Origin: DATKNA01 sp035541595
GTDB lineage: Bacteria > Actinomycetota > Actinomycetes > Actinomycetales > Kineosporiaceae
Reading direction: 5' to 3'
Assembly (NCBI GenBank): GCA_035541595.1
Contig: DATKNA010000371.1
Coordinates: 1 to 10,985, forward strand
DNA length: 10,985 nt
Shown here: piece by piece, positions 1-6,209 of the stretch
Position numbering within the stretch: position 1 is the stretch's first letter
Layout: every line of letters starts with the position of its first letter
Program-made: the position numbers and the translations under genes
The notes under the pieces: generated by a model
Databases searched by the model: none
What the model saw: the letters and a program-made list of their open reading frames with translations, nothing else
What the model was told of the DNA's origin: nothing

Positions 1-400
1 GCTCGGCGAAGACCTCCTCCTGCCGGGCCAGGTACGCCTCCCACGCGGCTGCGTCCCAGATCTCGACGCGCTGGCCGGCACCGATGACGGCGCACTCACG
101 TTCGAGCCCGGCATACGTGCGCAGAACCGGGGGGATGGTGATCCGGCCCTGCTTGTCGGGCAGCTCGTCACTGGCCCCGGAGAGGAAGACACGCAGGTAG
201 TCGCGGGCCTGCTTGCTCGTCACCGGTGCCTGTCGCAACTGGTCCGCGATCCGCTCGAACTCGGCCATCGGGAAGACGTACAGGCAGCGTTCCTGCCCTC
301 GCGTCACCACGACTCCAGCCTCGAGCTGCTCCCGGAACTTCGCAGGGAGGATCAACCTCCCCTTGTCGTCCAGGCGGGGCAGATGAGTTCCGAGGAACAC
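1..400 (-). CDS. mraZ: MraZ, transcriptional regulator of the dcw cluster (3' end cut by window)
   Basis: MraZ is a nucleoid-associated DNA-binding protein that forms ring oligomers and controls its own operon, which normally continues with rsmH and fts/mur genes. About 133 residues are visible. Two SpoVT/AbrB-like half domains show: the first with LDDKGRLILPAKFRE at residues 10-24, the second with PDKQGRITIPPVLR at about 81-94. The DxxGR turn occurs in both, as expected for the family. Usual length is near 143 residues, so only about ten C-terminal residues are missing. The GTG start at 400-398 gives the classic MFLGTHLPRLD N-terminus and has GGGAGG at 409-414, eight bases upstream. It is divergent from the moxR operon. 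The boxes and promoter upstream imply autoregulation (inferred). Identification is confident from the sequence pattern. Confidence 0.95.
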   Translation of the reverse strand, partial: MFLGTHLPRLDDKGRLILPAKFREQLEAGVVVTRGQERCLYVFPMAEFERIADQLRQAPVTSKQARDYLRVFLSGASDELPDKQGRITIPPVLRTYAGLERECAVIGAGQRVEIWDAAAWEAYLARQEEVFAE

Positions 401-408
401 CGTCCTCG

Positions 409-414
409 CCTCCC
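409..414 (-). promoter_or_regulatory. Ribosome binding site of mraZ
   Basis: GGGAGG on the minus strand lies eight bases before the GTG at 400. It supports that start over any internal one. Confidence 0.7.
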
Positions 415-441
415 ATCCAGGCCCCCGATACCTCCCGCCTG

Positions 442-477
442 CTCCAGCGGCCCCCACTGTACTCCACTTTGCTCCAC
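442..477 (-). promoter_or_regulatory. MraZ-binding box array (four repeats at 10-bp period)
   Basis: On the minus strand the hexamers GTGGAG (472-477), GTGGAG (462-467), GTGGGG (452-457) and a weaker CTGGAG (442-447) recur at exactly 10-bp intervals. Characterised MraZ proteins bind direct repeats of a TGGG-type pentamer separated by five bases upstream of mraZ, so position, period and core all fit. The repeats cover the spacer and -10 element of the promoter described separately. That layout would suit repression by MraZ of its own transcription (inference). The fourth copy is degenerate and may not be bound. Confidence 0.8.
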
Positions 478-483
478 CGTCAA
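456..483 (-). promoter_or_regulatory. Putative mraZ promoter
   Basis: Minus strand: a -35 element TTGACG (478-483) and a -10 element TACAGT (456-461) are separated by 16 bases. Transcription would start near 449, giving a leader of about 50 bases to the GTG at 400. The spacer consists of two GTGGAG boxes, so regulator and polymerase would compete. The hexamers are good for a high-GC actinobacterium; the start point is not proven. Confidence 0.6.
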
Positions 484-623
484 CGCTCCGCGCCCCCCAC
501 CCGTCAGACCATCCCGGCGTCGACGCAGGTCACGCGGGGGTGGACGGGGGAATCCCCGCCAGCGGGGGTCGGAACGGCGGGCGCCGCACCAGCGGTTCGA
601 CGTCCGGCATTCCGGGCACGCAC

Positions 624-639
624 GCTCCCCGAGGGGAGC
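624..639. repeat. 16-bp inverted repeat (operator-like dyad)
   Basis: The arms GCTCCCC and GGGGAGC are exact reverse complements around a central GA. A two-base centre is too short for a full hairpin loop, so a protein-binding dyad is a more natural reading than a terminator. It lies between two divergent genes, about 225 bases from each start. No regulator can be assigned. Confidence 0.45.
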
Positions 640-661
640 CCGAGGCCCCGAACCGGGTCGC

Positions 662-721
662 GGGCCGGTACGTGGGCCGGTACATGGGCCGGTACGTGGG
701 CCGGTACATGGGCCGGTGCGT
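662..721. repeat. Five-copy 12-bp tandem repeat upstream of moxR
   Basis: The unit GGGCCGGTACGT occurs five times head to tail (662, 674, 686, 698, 710). The second and fourth copies read ...ACAT, so the array alternates and also has a 24-bp period. The last copy has GGTGCGT in place of GGTACGT. It sits 145 to 204 bases before the moxR start and over 260 bases before mraZ, on noncoding DNA. It could be a binding array or a replication-slippage product; the sequence does not decide. Confidence 0.85.
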
Positions 722-865
722 GGAGGAAGGTGGGGGATGGAGCCGGAACCGAGCGACCGGAGGCGGACGACTCCTCCCGTCACCTGAGACACTGCAAGCG
801 CGAACGAGGTGGGGACCCGCGCGGGAGCGGGTACCCGACCGGAGCCCCGGGGCGAAGGAGCCGTG

Positions 866-1837
866 TTGACCACCACGCCGATGCCGATCGACGGCTTTCT
901 GGGCACCACGTCGGCCATCCGGTCCGCGGTCGAGACCGTCGTCGACGGCAAGCCGGAGGTCGTCGACCTCGCTGTGACGGTTCTCGTGGCCGAGGGGCAC
1001 CTGCTCCTGGAGGACGTGCCCGGCGTGGGCAAGACGATGCTGGCCAAGGCGCTGGCCAGGGCGATCGGCTCATCGGTCCGGCGCATCCAGTTCACGCCCG
1101 ACCTGCTGCCCAGCGACATCACCGGGGTGAGCGTCTACAACCAGGAGAGCAAGGACTTCGAGTTCAAGCCCGGAGCGGTGTTCGCGAACGTCGTCGTGGG
1201 TGACGAGATCAACCGTGCGAGCCCCAAGACGCAGTCGGCGCTCCTGGAGTGCATGGAGGAGCGTCAGGTCACGGTCGACGGCATCAGCTACCAGCTGCCG
1301 CCCCCGTTCATCGTCATCGCGACGCAGAACCCGGTCGAGATGGAGGGCACGTACCCGCTGCCCGAGGCCCAGCGCGACCGGTTCATGGCGAGGATCTCGA
1401 TGGGCTACCCCGCCCCGGCCGCCGAGATGGAGATGCTCCAGCGGCATGCCACGCATGACCCCTTGGCGGAGCTCGAGCCCGTCACCGACGCCGAGTCGAT
1501 CCGCCGGCTCATCCAGACCGCCCGGGGCGTGTACGCGGCACCGGGGGTCAAGGAGTACGTGGTCGCGATCGTCCGGGCCACCCGCTCGACGCCCGACCTG
1601 CGCCTTGGAGCCTCACCGCGCTCGGCGCTCCACCTGCTCCAGGCCGCCAAGGCGGCGGCCGCGATGGCGGGCCGCGACCACGTCCTGCCCGACGACGTCC
1701 GCGATCTCGTGCACGCCGTGCTGGCGCACCGCCTGCTCCCCAGCCCGGAGGCCGTGGTGGCCCGGCGTTCGCCCGACGACGTCCTGTCCGGGCTGCTCAC
1801 CCACGTGCCCGTCCCGCGGTCCCGGGCGAGCGCCTGA
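866..1837 (+). CDS. MoxR-family AAA+ ATPase
   Basis: MoxR ATPases are AAA+ proteins thought to act as chaperones that activate or mature partner proteins, usually encoded with a DUF58 protein. About 323 residues. Walker A is DVPGVGKT at about 50-57. Walker B is VVVGDEINRA with D113 and E114, followed by the MoxR hallmark PKTQSALLECMEE. Sensor 1 is IATQNP (N155) with the EGTYPLPEAQRDRF loop, and sensor 2 is GASPRS (R252). Everything needed for ATP hydrolysis is present. The start is uncertain: AGGAG at 856-860 lies five bases before TTG 866 but only two before GTG 863. ATG 881 is too distant, and GTG 809 has no ribosome binding site. It is first in an operon with the DUF58 and transglutaminase genes. 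The partner and substrate are unknown. Confidence 0.93.
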   Translation: MTTTPMPIDGFLGTTSAIRSAVETVVDGKPEVVDLAVTVLVAEGHLLLEDVPGVGKTMLAKALARAIGSSVRRIQFTPDLLPSDITGVSVYNQESKDFEFKPGAVFANVVVGDEINRASPKTQSALLECMEERQVTVDGISYQLPPPFIVIATQNPVEMEGTYPLPEAQRDRFMARISMGYPAPAAEMEMLQRHATHDPLAELEPVTDAESIRRLIQTARGVYAAPGVKEYVVAIVRATRSTPDLRLGASPRSALHLLQAAKAAAAMAGRDHVLPDDVRDLVHAVLAHRLLPSPEAVVARRSPDDVLSGLLTHVPVPRSRASA

Positions 1838-1845
1838 GGGCCGGC

Positions 1846-3204
1846 GTGTCCGCCCCGCCCAGCGCCCGCCCGGGCGCCTCCGGCACGAACCGGCCGGGGC
1901 TCGCCGCCCTCTCCGCCCTGACCATGCGCGGCCGCTCGTTCCTCGCCGCCGGCCTCACGGCGTCCGTCTGCGCTCTGGTGCTCGACCAGCGGGACCTGCT
2001 CCGGGTAGGGGTGCTCCTCACGGTCGTGCCGCTGGGTGCGCTGTTCACGACCAGCCGGTACCGGTACCGGCTGGCCCTCAAGCGCACCATCGCCCCGGCG
2101 CGGGTGGTCGCCGGCACGGCCGCCCGGGTGAGCCTGGACCTCGAGAACCTGACCCGGATCCCCACCAGGGTGCTGCTGGCCGAGGACCGGGTTCCGTACG
2201 CGCTCGGGCCGTCCCCCCGCTTCGTCATCGCGCGGCTGCCCGGGCGACGCCGGGCCGCGGTGACGTACTCGCTGCGCTCGGAGGTCCGAGGCCGGTACGG
2301 GCTGGGGCCGCTGCGCCTGCGGCTCACCGACGCCTTCGGGATGTGCGAGGTCACCCGCTCCTTCACGGGCACGGACCGACTCGTCGTCGTCCCCAAGGTC
2401 TTCCCGCTGGGCGGGGTTCACGGTGCCGGGCGGTGGTCCGGGACCGGCGACTCGCTCACCCGCAACGCGGCGGCGGCCGGCGAGGACGACGTCGCGACCC
2501 GCGAGTACCGCTACGGCGACGACCTGCGCCGGGTGCACTGGCGCTCGACCGCGCATCGCGGGGAGCTCATGGTCCGCCGCGACGAGCAGCCGCGGCAGAT
2601 GCGTGCGACGGTGCTCCTGGACGCCCGCGCGGTCGGGCACCGCGGGGACGGCCCCGCATCGAGCTTCGAGTGGGCGGTCTCGGCCGCCGCCTCGGTCGCC
2701 GTCCACCTCGCCGGTCAGCGGTACGGCCTGAGGCTGCTCCTGGACGACACGCCGTCCGGCTGGGCCGCGGCCGGGGGAGGCCACGACCCGGCCGGGACCG
2801 TCCTCGACGATCTGGCGGTGGTCAGGCTCGGCGGTCCGGGCGACCTCGCCGACGCGGTCACCACGCTGACCCGGACCGGCGGCGACGGCATGGTGGTCGC
2901 CATCCTGGGGGAGGCCGGGACCGACGAGGTCACGGCCCTGGCGACGCTCGGCCGGCACGGCGCCCAGGGCGTGGCGATCCTGCTGCGCACGCCCGAGTGG
3001 GGTTCCGGTGTGCCCGAGCGCCGCGTGGCGAGGCTGACCGAGGCCCGGCGGCAGCATGCCGAGATCCTCCGGACCGCGGGCTGGGGGGTCGCCGAGGCCG
3101 GAGCCGGCGACGGCGTCGCCGAGGTGTGGGCCCGCGCGACCGACGGTGAGAGCCGGATCGCCCGGCCACGGATGGTCGTCCTCCCTCATGGTGGTGACCG
3201 ATGA
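1846..3204 (+). CDS. DUF58 domain membrane protein (MoxR partner)
   Basis: A 452-residue protein of the DUF58 family, whose members carry a von Willebrand A-like fold and are encoded beside MoxR ATPases. Two membrane segments are visible at about 31-46 and 51-67, following a Pro/Gly-rich N-terminus. The family signature REYRYGDDLRRVHWRSTA begins at residue 219 and leads into LMVRRDEQP and a hydrophobic VLLDARA strand that starts the vWA-like domain. The GTG start at 1846 has GAGGG at 1836-1840, overlapping the moxR stop and five bases upstream. A later ATG at 1924 would remove the N-terminus before the membrane segments. The stop overlaps the next gene as ATGA, so the two are probably translationally coupled. 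It likely links the ATPase to a membrane target (inference). A 24-bp palindrome lies in the gene at 2051-2074. Confidence 0.92.
   Translation: MSAPPSARPGASGTNRPGLAALSALTMRGRSFLAAGLTASVCALVLDQRDLLRVGVLLTVVPLGALFTTSRYRYRLALKRTIAPARVVAGTAARVSLDLENLTRIPTRVLLAEDRVPYALGPSPRFVIARLPGRRRAAVTYSLRSEVRGRYGLGPLRLRLTDAFGMCEVTRSFTGTDRLVVVPKVFPLGGVHGAGRWSGTGDSLTRNAAAAGEDDVATREYRYGDDLRRVHWRSTAHRGELMVRRDEQPRQMRATVLLDARAVGHRGDGPASSFEWAVSAAASVAVHLAGQRYGLRLLLDDTPSGWAAAGGGHDPAGTVLDDLAVVRLGGPGDLADAVTTLTRTGGDGMVVAILGEAGTDEVTALATLGRHGAQGVAILLRTPEWGSGVPERRVARLTEARRQHAEILRTAGWGVAEAGAGDGVAEVWARATDGESRIARPRMVVLPHGGDR
2051..2074. repeat. 24-bp perfect palindrome inside the DUF58 gene
   Basis: The arm CCAGCCGGTACC is followed directly by its exact reverse complement, with no spacer. 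It encodes the residues SRYRYRL just after the second membrane segment, using repeated CGG TAC codons. The next base pair outward (A2050 and C2075) breaks the symmetry. The Arg-Tyr repeat explains the core CGGTACCGGTACCGG but not the matching outer bases. Confidence 0.85.
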
Positions 3205-5576
3205 ACCTCTCCTCGGCGGCGCGGACGACGCTGGCGGCCTGGATCGCCACGATGCTCGCGAGCGTGACGATCATGCCCCTCGTGCAGGGCACCAGCTGGT
3301 ACCTCACGCTGGGGTTCCTGGCCGGGCTGGTGGCCGCTGCGGGCCTGGTCGTCCGACGGTTCACCACGTCGGCGCCGATGGTCGTCGGCGTACAGCTCGC
3401 GCTCTGGGTGGTCGCGGTCTGCGCCGTCTTCCTGCCGGACACGGCCACCTTCGGCCTGCTCCCGGGAGCGGACGCCGTGGCCGCCGGACGCGACCTGTTC
3501 GCCCAGGGGCTGGCCGTCATGCACAAGGCGGCCCCGCCGGTGCCGGACGCCCCCGGCGTGGTGTTCGTGACGACCACCGGCCTGGCCCTGGTCGCCCTCG
3601 TGGTCGACGTGATCGCGGTAACCGTGCGCCGCCCCGCCGTAGCCGGGCTGCCGCTGCTCGCGGTGTACTGCGTTCCCGCCGCGATCCTGCCGGACGGACT
3701 GGACTGGACCCAGTTCCTGGTCGCCGGCGCCGGATTCCTCATCCTGGTCGCAGCGGACTCCTTCGACCGGGTGCAGGCCTGGGGCCGGGTCCTCGGCGCC
3801 CGGACCGCGGCCGCCCGCTGGGGCACCGCGCTCGACGGCGCCCGAGGGATCGCCGCCGCCAGCCTCGCGGTCGCCGTCCTCCTTCCCGTGCTCGTGCCGG
3901 GGCTCGGCGAACGGGCACTGACCGGCTCCGGCGGCGGACGAGGCCGCGGGCACGGCGCGGTCAGCGTCGTCAACCCGCTGCTCGACCTCCGCAAGGACCT
4001 GGCCGACCAGAGCGACACGCCGGTGATCACCTACACCACGACCGTGGCGGACCCGCAGCCCCTGCGCATCGTCGTCGACGACGACTTCACCGGGGACGGC
4101 TGGCAGCCCACGCAGAGCGAGCTGCCGCGCACCCAGCTGGCCCGGCTCGGTGCGCCGACCGCACCCGGGCTCGAACCGGGCGTGGCCATCCAGGAACAGC
4201 GGACCTCGATCAGCGTCGGCCCGCTGAGCCAGAGCTACCTGCCGCTGCCCTATCCCTGGCGCTCGGTGGACGTCGCGGGCAATTGGTACTACGACGCCAG
4301 CACCCTGAACGTCGTCGGCGAGGGCGTGACCGCGGAGAACCTGCGCTACGACGTCGACCACTACACGGTCCAGCCGACCGAGGAACAGCTGCGCACCGCG
4401 ACCGAGACGACGTCCGAGGCGATCCTGAATGCGGACCTGTCGCTCCCTCCGGACCTCGCGGCGCAGATCCGTCCGATCGTCAACCAACACACCGGCGACG
4501 CGGTCAACGACTACGACAAGGCCGTGAACCTGCGCGACTGGCTGCGCGGCTTCAGCTATTCGACCCAGGCGCCCGGCACCGGCGCCGACGACAGCGGCGG
4601 GTCCGCCATCATGGCGTTCCTGGCGCGCAAGTCCGGGTACTGCGTGCACTTCGCCTCGGCCATGGCGGTGATGGCCCGTTCGCTCGGGATCCCGGCGCGG
4701 GTCGCCGTGGGCTTCCTGCCGGGCACGCAGAACGCCAACCACATCTGGACGATCACGTTGCGGGACGCGCACGCCTGGCCCGAGCTGTACTTTCAGGGCA
4801 TCGGCTGGGTGCGGTTCGAGCCGACGCCCCCGGCGCGGACCCAGGGCGTGGGCGACATCGTGAGCCAGGGCAGGTCGACCTCCTCCACGTCGGCGGCCGG
4901 GCCGTCGGTCAACGCCGCCGCGCCGACGCCCTCGACGAACTCGAAGCTGGCGAAGGAGAACGCGGCGGACCAGGCGGCGGCGGGATCGCCGTCGCAGTCC
5001 TCCGGCGTGCGGCGGATCCTCGCCGCCGTCCCCTGGGCGTGGCTGGCCCTGGTCGCCGTGCTGCTGATGCTGGCGGCCACACCCGCAACCGCCGCGGCCC
5101 TGGCACGGAGAGTACGGTGGCGCAGGGCCGCCGGCCGGCAGACGCGCGCCGAGGCTGCGCTGGCGGAGCTGGTCGAGCGCCTGGCCGATCTCGGGGTGTA
5201 CGTGGCACCCTCCCTGACGCCCCGCGGGCTGCGGCAATGGCTGGTCGGCGCGGAGTACGTCCCGACCGGGGCGACCGAGCCGCTCGACCGACTGGTGGCG
5301 GAGATCGAGACCGCCCGGTACGCCCCGCCTGGCAGCGGGTCGGGCCCGGACGCCGGCGAGCTCCGGGTCTGGGTCCGCGAGGTGGCCGCGACGGTGGCGG
5401 ACCAGGCGCCGCCCGGTCGGCGGCGCCTCGCCCGGGCGTTCCCGGCGACCGGCGTCGCCGTGCTGACCGGCGCCGCGCGCACGGCGGACGCCGCCGCGGA
5501 GGGCGCCGGTCGCCGGATGGCGGATCAGGTGGGAGCCGAGGTGCGCAAGCTGGTGGGCCCGGGCCGGCGAGGCTGA
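3201..5576 (+). CDS. TgpA-like membrane transglutaminase/protease-like protein
   Basis: A 791-residue membrane protein with the three-part layout of TgpA: an N-terminal membrane bundle (DUF3488 type), an extracytoplasmic transglutaminase-like domain, and a C-terminal helix with a cytosolic tail (DUF4129 type). Hydrophobic segments lie at about 6-28, 30-51, 56-78, 119-142, 147-164, 169-185 and 216-233, with another at about 606-630. The catalytic Cys is C481 in GYCVHFASAMAVMARSLGIP, the His is H524 in DAHAWPELYF, and the third position is E540 in WVRFEPTP, where the classical triad has Asp. A Ser/Ala/Thr-rich linker precedes the last helix. ATG 3201 overlaps the previous stop by four bases. 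Its substrate is unknown; a role in envelope or peptidoglycan-related processing is inferred from family and location beside the dcw cluster. The stop lies inside a stem-loop repeat. Confidence 0.92.
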   Translation: MNLSSAARTTLAAWIATMLASVTIMPLVQGTSWYLTLGFLAGLVAAAGLVVRRFTTSAPMVVGVQLALWVVAVCAVFLPDTATFGLLPGADAVAAGRDLFAQGLAVMHKAAPPVPDAPGVVFVTTTGLALVALVVDVIAVTVRRPAVAGLPLLAVYCVPAAILPDGLDWTQFLVAGAGFLILVAADSFDRVQAWGRVLGARTAAARWGTALDGARGIAAASLAVAVLLPVLVPGLGERALTGSGGGRGRGHGAVSVVNPLLDLRKDLADQSDTPVITYTTTVADPQPLRIVVDDDFTGDGWQPTQSELPRTQLARLGAPTAPGLEPGVAIQEQRTSISVGPLSQSYLPLPYPWRSVDVAGNWYYDASTLNVVGEGVTAENLRYDVDHYTVQPTEEQLRTATETTSEAILNADLSLPPDLAAQIRPIVNQHTGDAVNDYDKAVNLRDWLRGFSYSTQAPGTGADDSGGSAIMAFLARKSGYCVHFASAMAVMARSLGIPARVAVGFLPGTQNANHIWTITLRDAHAWPELYFQGIGWVRFEPTPPARTQGVGDIVSQGRSTSSTSAAGPSVNAAAPTPSTNSKLAKENAADQAAAGSPSQSSGVRRILAAVPWAWLALVAVLLMLAATPATAAALARRVRWRRAAGRQTRAEAALAELVERLADLGVYVAPSLTPRGLRQWLVGAEYVPTGATEPLDRLVAEIETARYAPPGSGSGPDAGELRVWVREVAATVADQAPPGRRRLARAFPATGVAVLTGAARTADAAAEGAGRRMADQVGAEVRKLVGPGRRG

Positions 5577-5638
5577 CCCGGCCGGGGGGCCGGCGAGGCT
5601 GACCCGGCCGGGGGGCCGGCGAGGCTGACCCGGCCGGG
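5562..5638. repeat. Three-copy 26-bp stem-loop tandem repeat, likely terminator region
   Basis: A 26-bp unit starts at 5562, 5588 and 5614; the third copy lacks only its last base. Each unit contains GGCCGG and CCGGCC separated by ten bases (CGAGGCTGAC), so each can fold into a GC-rich stem-loop. The TGA stop of the transglutaminase gene (5574-5576) lies in the loop of the first copy. The array lies between convergent genes and could stop transcription from the left, although there is no T-run after it. The copies are almost identical, which suggests recent duplication by slippage. Confidence 0.85.
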
Positions 5639-5652
5639 CCGGTGACATGAGA

Positions 5653-5675
5653 CCGGGCCCCGGCCGGCGGCCCGG
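5653..5675. terminator. Candidate bidirectional terminator hairpin
   Basis: Arms CCGGGCC (5653-5659) and GGCCCGG (5669-5675) are exact reverse complements around a nine-base loop. It is placed between the convergent transglutaminase and DUF3040 genes, where both transcripts need to end. There is no T-tract on either side, which is common in high-GC actinobacteria, so this is a structural guess. Confidence 0.4.
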
Positions 5676-5709
5676 CGGAGCCCGTGGGATGCGGGGCCTG
5701 TGCGGTGGA

Positions 5710-6099
5710 TCAGCGCTCGTGGCGGCGGCGCTCCCAGCGCTCCTCGAGACGCTGCATGAAGGAGCTGCGACGGCGGCTCGACGGGGTCACCTGCCGGACG
5801 CCGCCCGCGCGGTTGACCACCCCGGTCGGACCCGGGCGTCGTCGCGAGGACACGGTGAACGCGAACGCGACCAGCATGACCACGAAGCCGATGATCCCGA
5901 CGATCACCATCTGCTGGGCGACGCCGACCAGGAGGAGGACCATCCCGAGGACGACGCCGCCGATCCCGAGGAGGAGCCGGCGCGCATGACTCGATCGACG
6001 GACAACTCCTCGCATCGCCGATGCGAACTTCGGGTCTTCGGCGTAGAGGGCGCGCTCCATCTGCTCGAGCAGGCGCTGCTCGTTCTCCGAGAGCGGCAC
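5710..6099 (-). CDS. DUF3040 domain membrane protein
   Basis: A 129-residue protein of the actinobacterial DUF3040 family, function unknown. The signature PLSENEQRLLEQMERALYAEDPKFASAM fills residues 2-29. Two membrane helices follow at about 42-60 and 64-83. The basic C-terminal tail is rich in Arg and ends in LEERWERRRHER, so both termini are probably cytoplasmic. The GTG start at 6099 has AGGAGG at 6105-6110, five bases upstream. It lies 110 bases downstream of dinB on the same strand and faces the transglutaminase operon. Such genes are often found close to mraZ in actinobacteria, which suggests, without proof, a link to envelope or division functions. Confidence 0.93.
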   Translation of the reverse strand: MPLSENEQRLLEQMERALYAEDPKFASAMRGVVRRSSHARRLLLGIGGVVLGMVLLLVGVAQQMVIVGIIGFVVMLVAFAFTVSSRRRPGPTGVVNRAGGVRQVTPSSRRRSSFMQRLEERWERRRHER

Positions 6100-6132
6100 G
6101 TCGACCTCCTGGGTGCACGGTGCGATGGAGAC

Positions 6133-6138
6133 AGGATA
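6133..6138 (-). promoter_or_regulatory. Possible -10 element for the DUF3040 gene
   Basis: TATCCT on the minus strand lies 33 bases before the GTG at 6099, within the 110-base gap after dinB. A weak -35 candidate TTTCGC occurs 17 bases further upstream. If real, DUF3040 has its own promoter in addition to any readthrough from dinB. Confidence 0.3.
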
Positions 6139-6209
6139 GGTCGGGCCACGCCGGTGCGAAACCCGGTCAGCACATCCTCGACACACCGGATCTGTTACTT
6201 GATGTGACC

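Larger units (their letters stand above)
401..865. other. Divergent intergenic region between mraZ and moxR
   Basis: This 465-base stretch has no convincing gene. Its left third holds the mraZ ribosome binding site, promoter and MraZ boxes. A 16-bp dyad lies at 624-639 and a 12-bp tandem repeat at 662-721. Two short perfect palindromes, CCCGCGCGGG at 816-825 and CGGGTACCCG at 828-837, lie just before the moxR start. I could not find a convincing -35/-10 pair for moxR. Open frames crossing it have less biased third positions than the neighbouring genes and are treated as chance. Confidence 0.6.

Noticed and set aside
809..865. Longer N-terminus for MoxR from GTG 809
   Set aside because: It has no ribosome binding site and adds a low-complexity segment not typical of MoxR, while AGGAG at 856-860 supports 866 (or 863).
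540..869. Open frame on + strand with a GRYVGRYM four-residue repeat, its TGA overlapping the moxR TTG start
   Set aside because: There is no ribosome binding site, the second half uses many A/T-ending codons unlike neighbouring genes, and the repeat is just the 12-bp DNA array translated. The overlap with the moxR start is probably chance.
3186..5648. 820-residue open frame antisense to the transglutaminase gene
   Set aside because: Long antisense frames are expected opposite high-GC genes. Its translation is Arg/Gly/Pro-rich without family motifs, and the + strand gene has clear domains.
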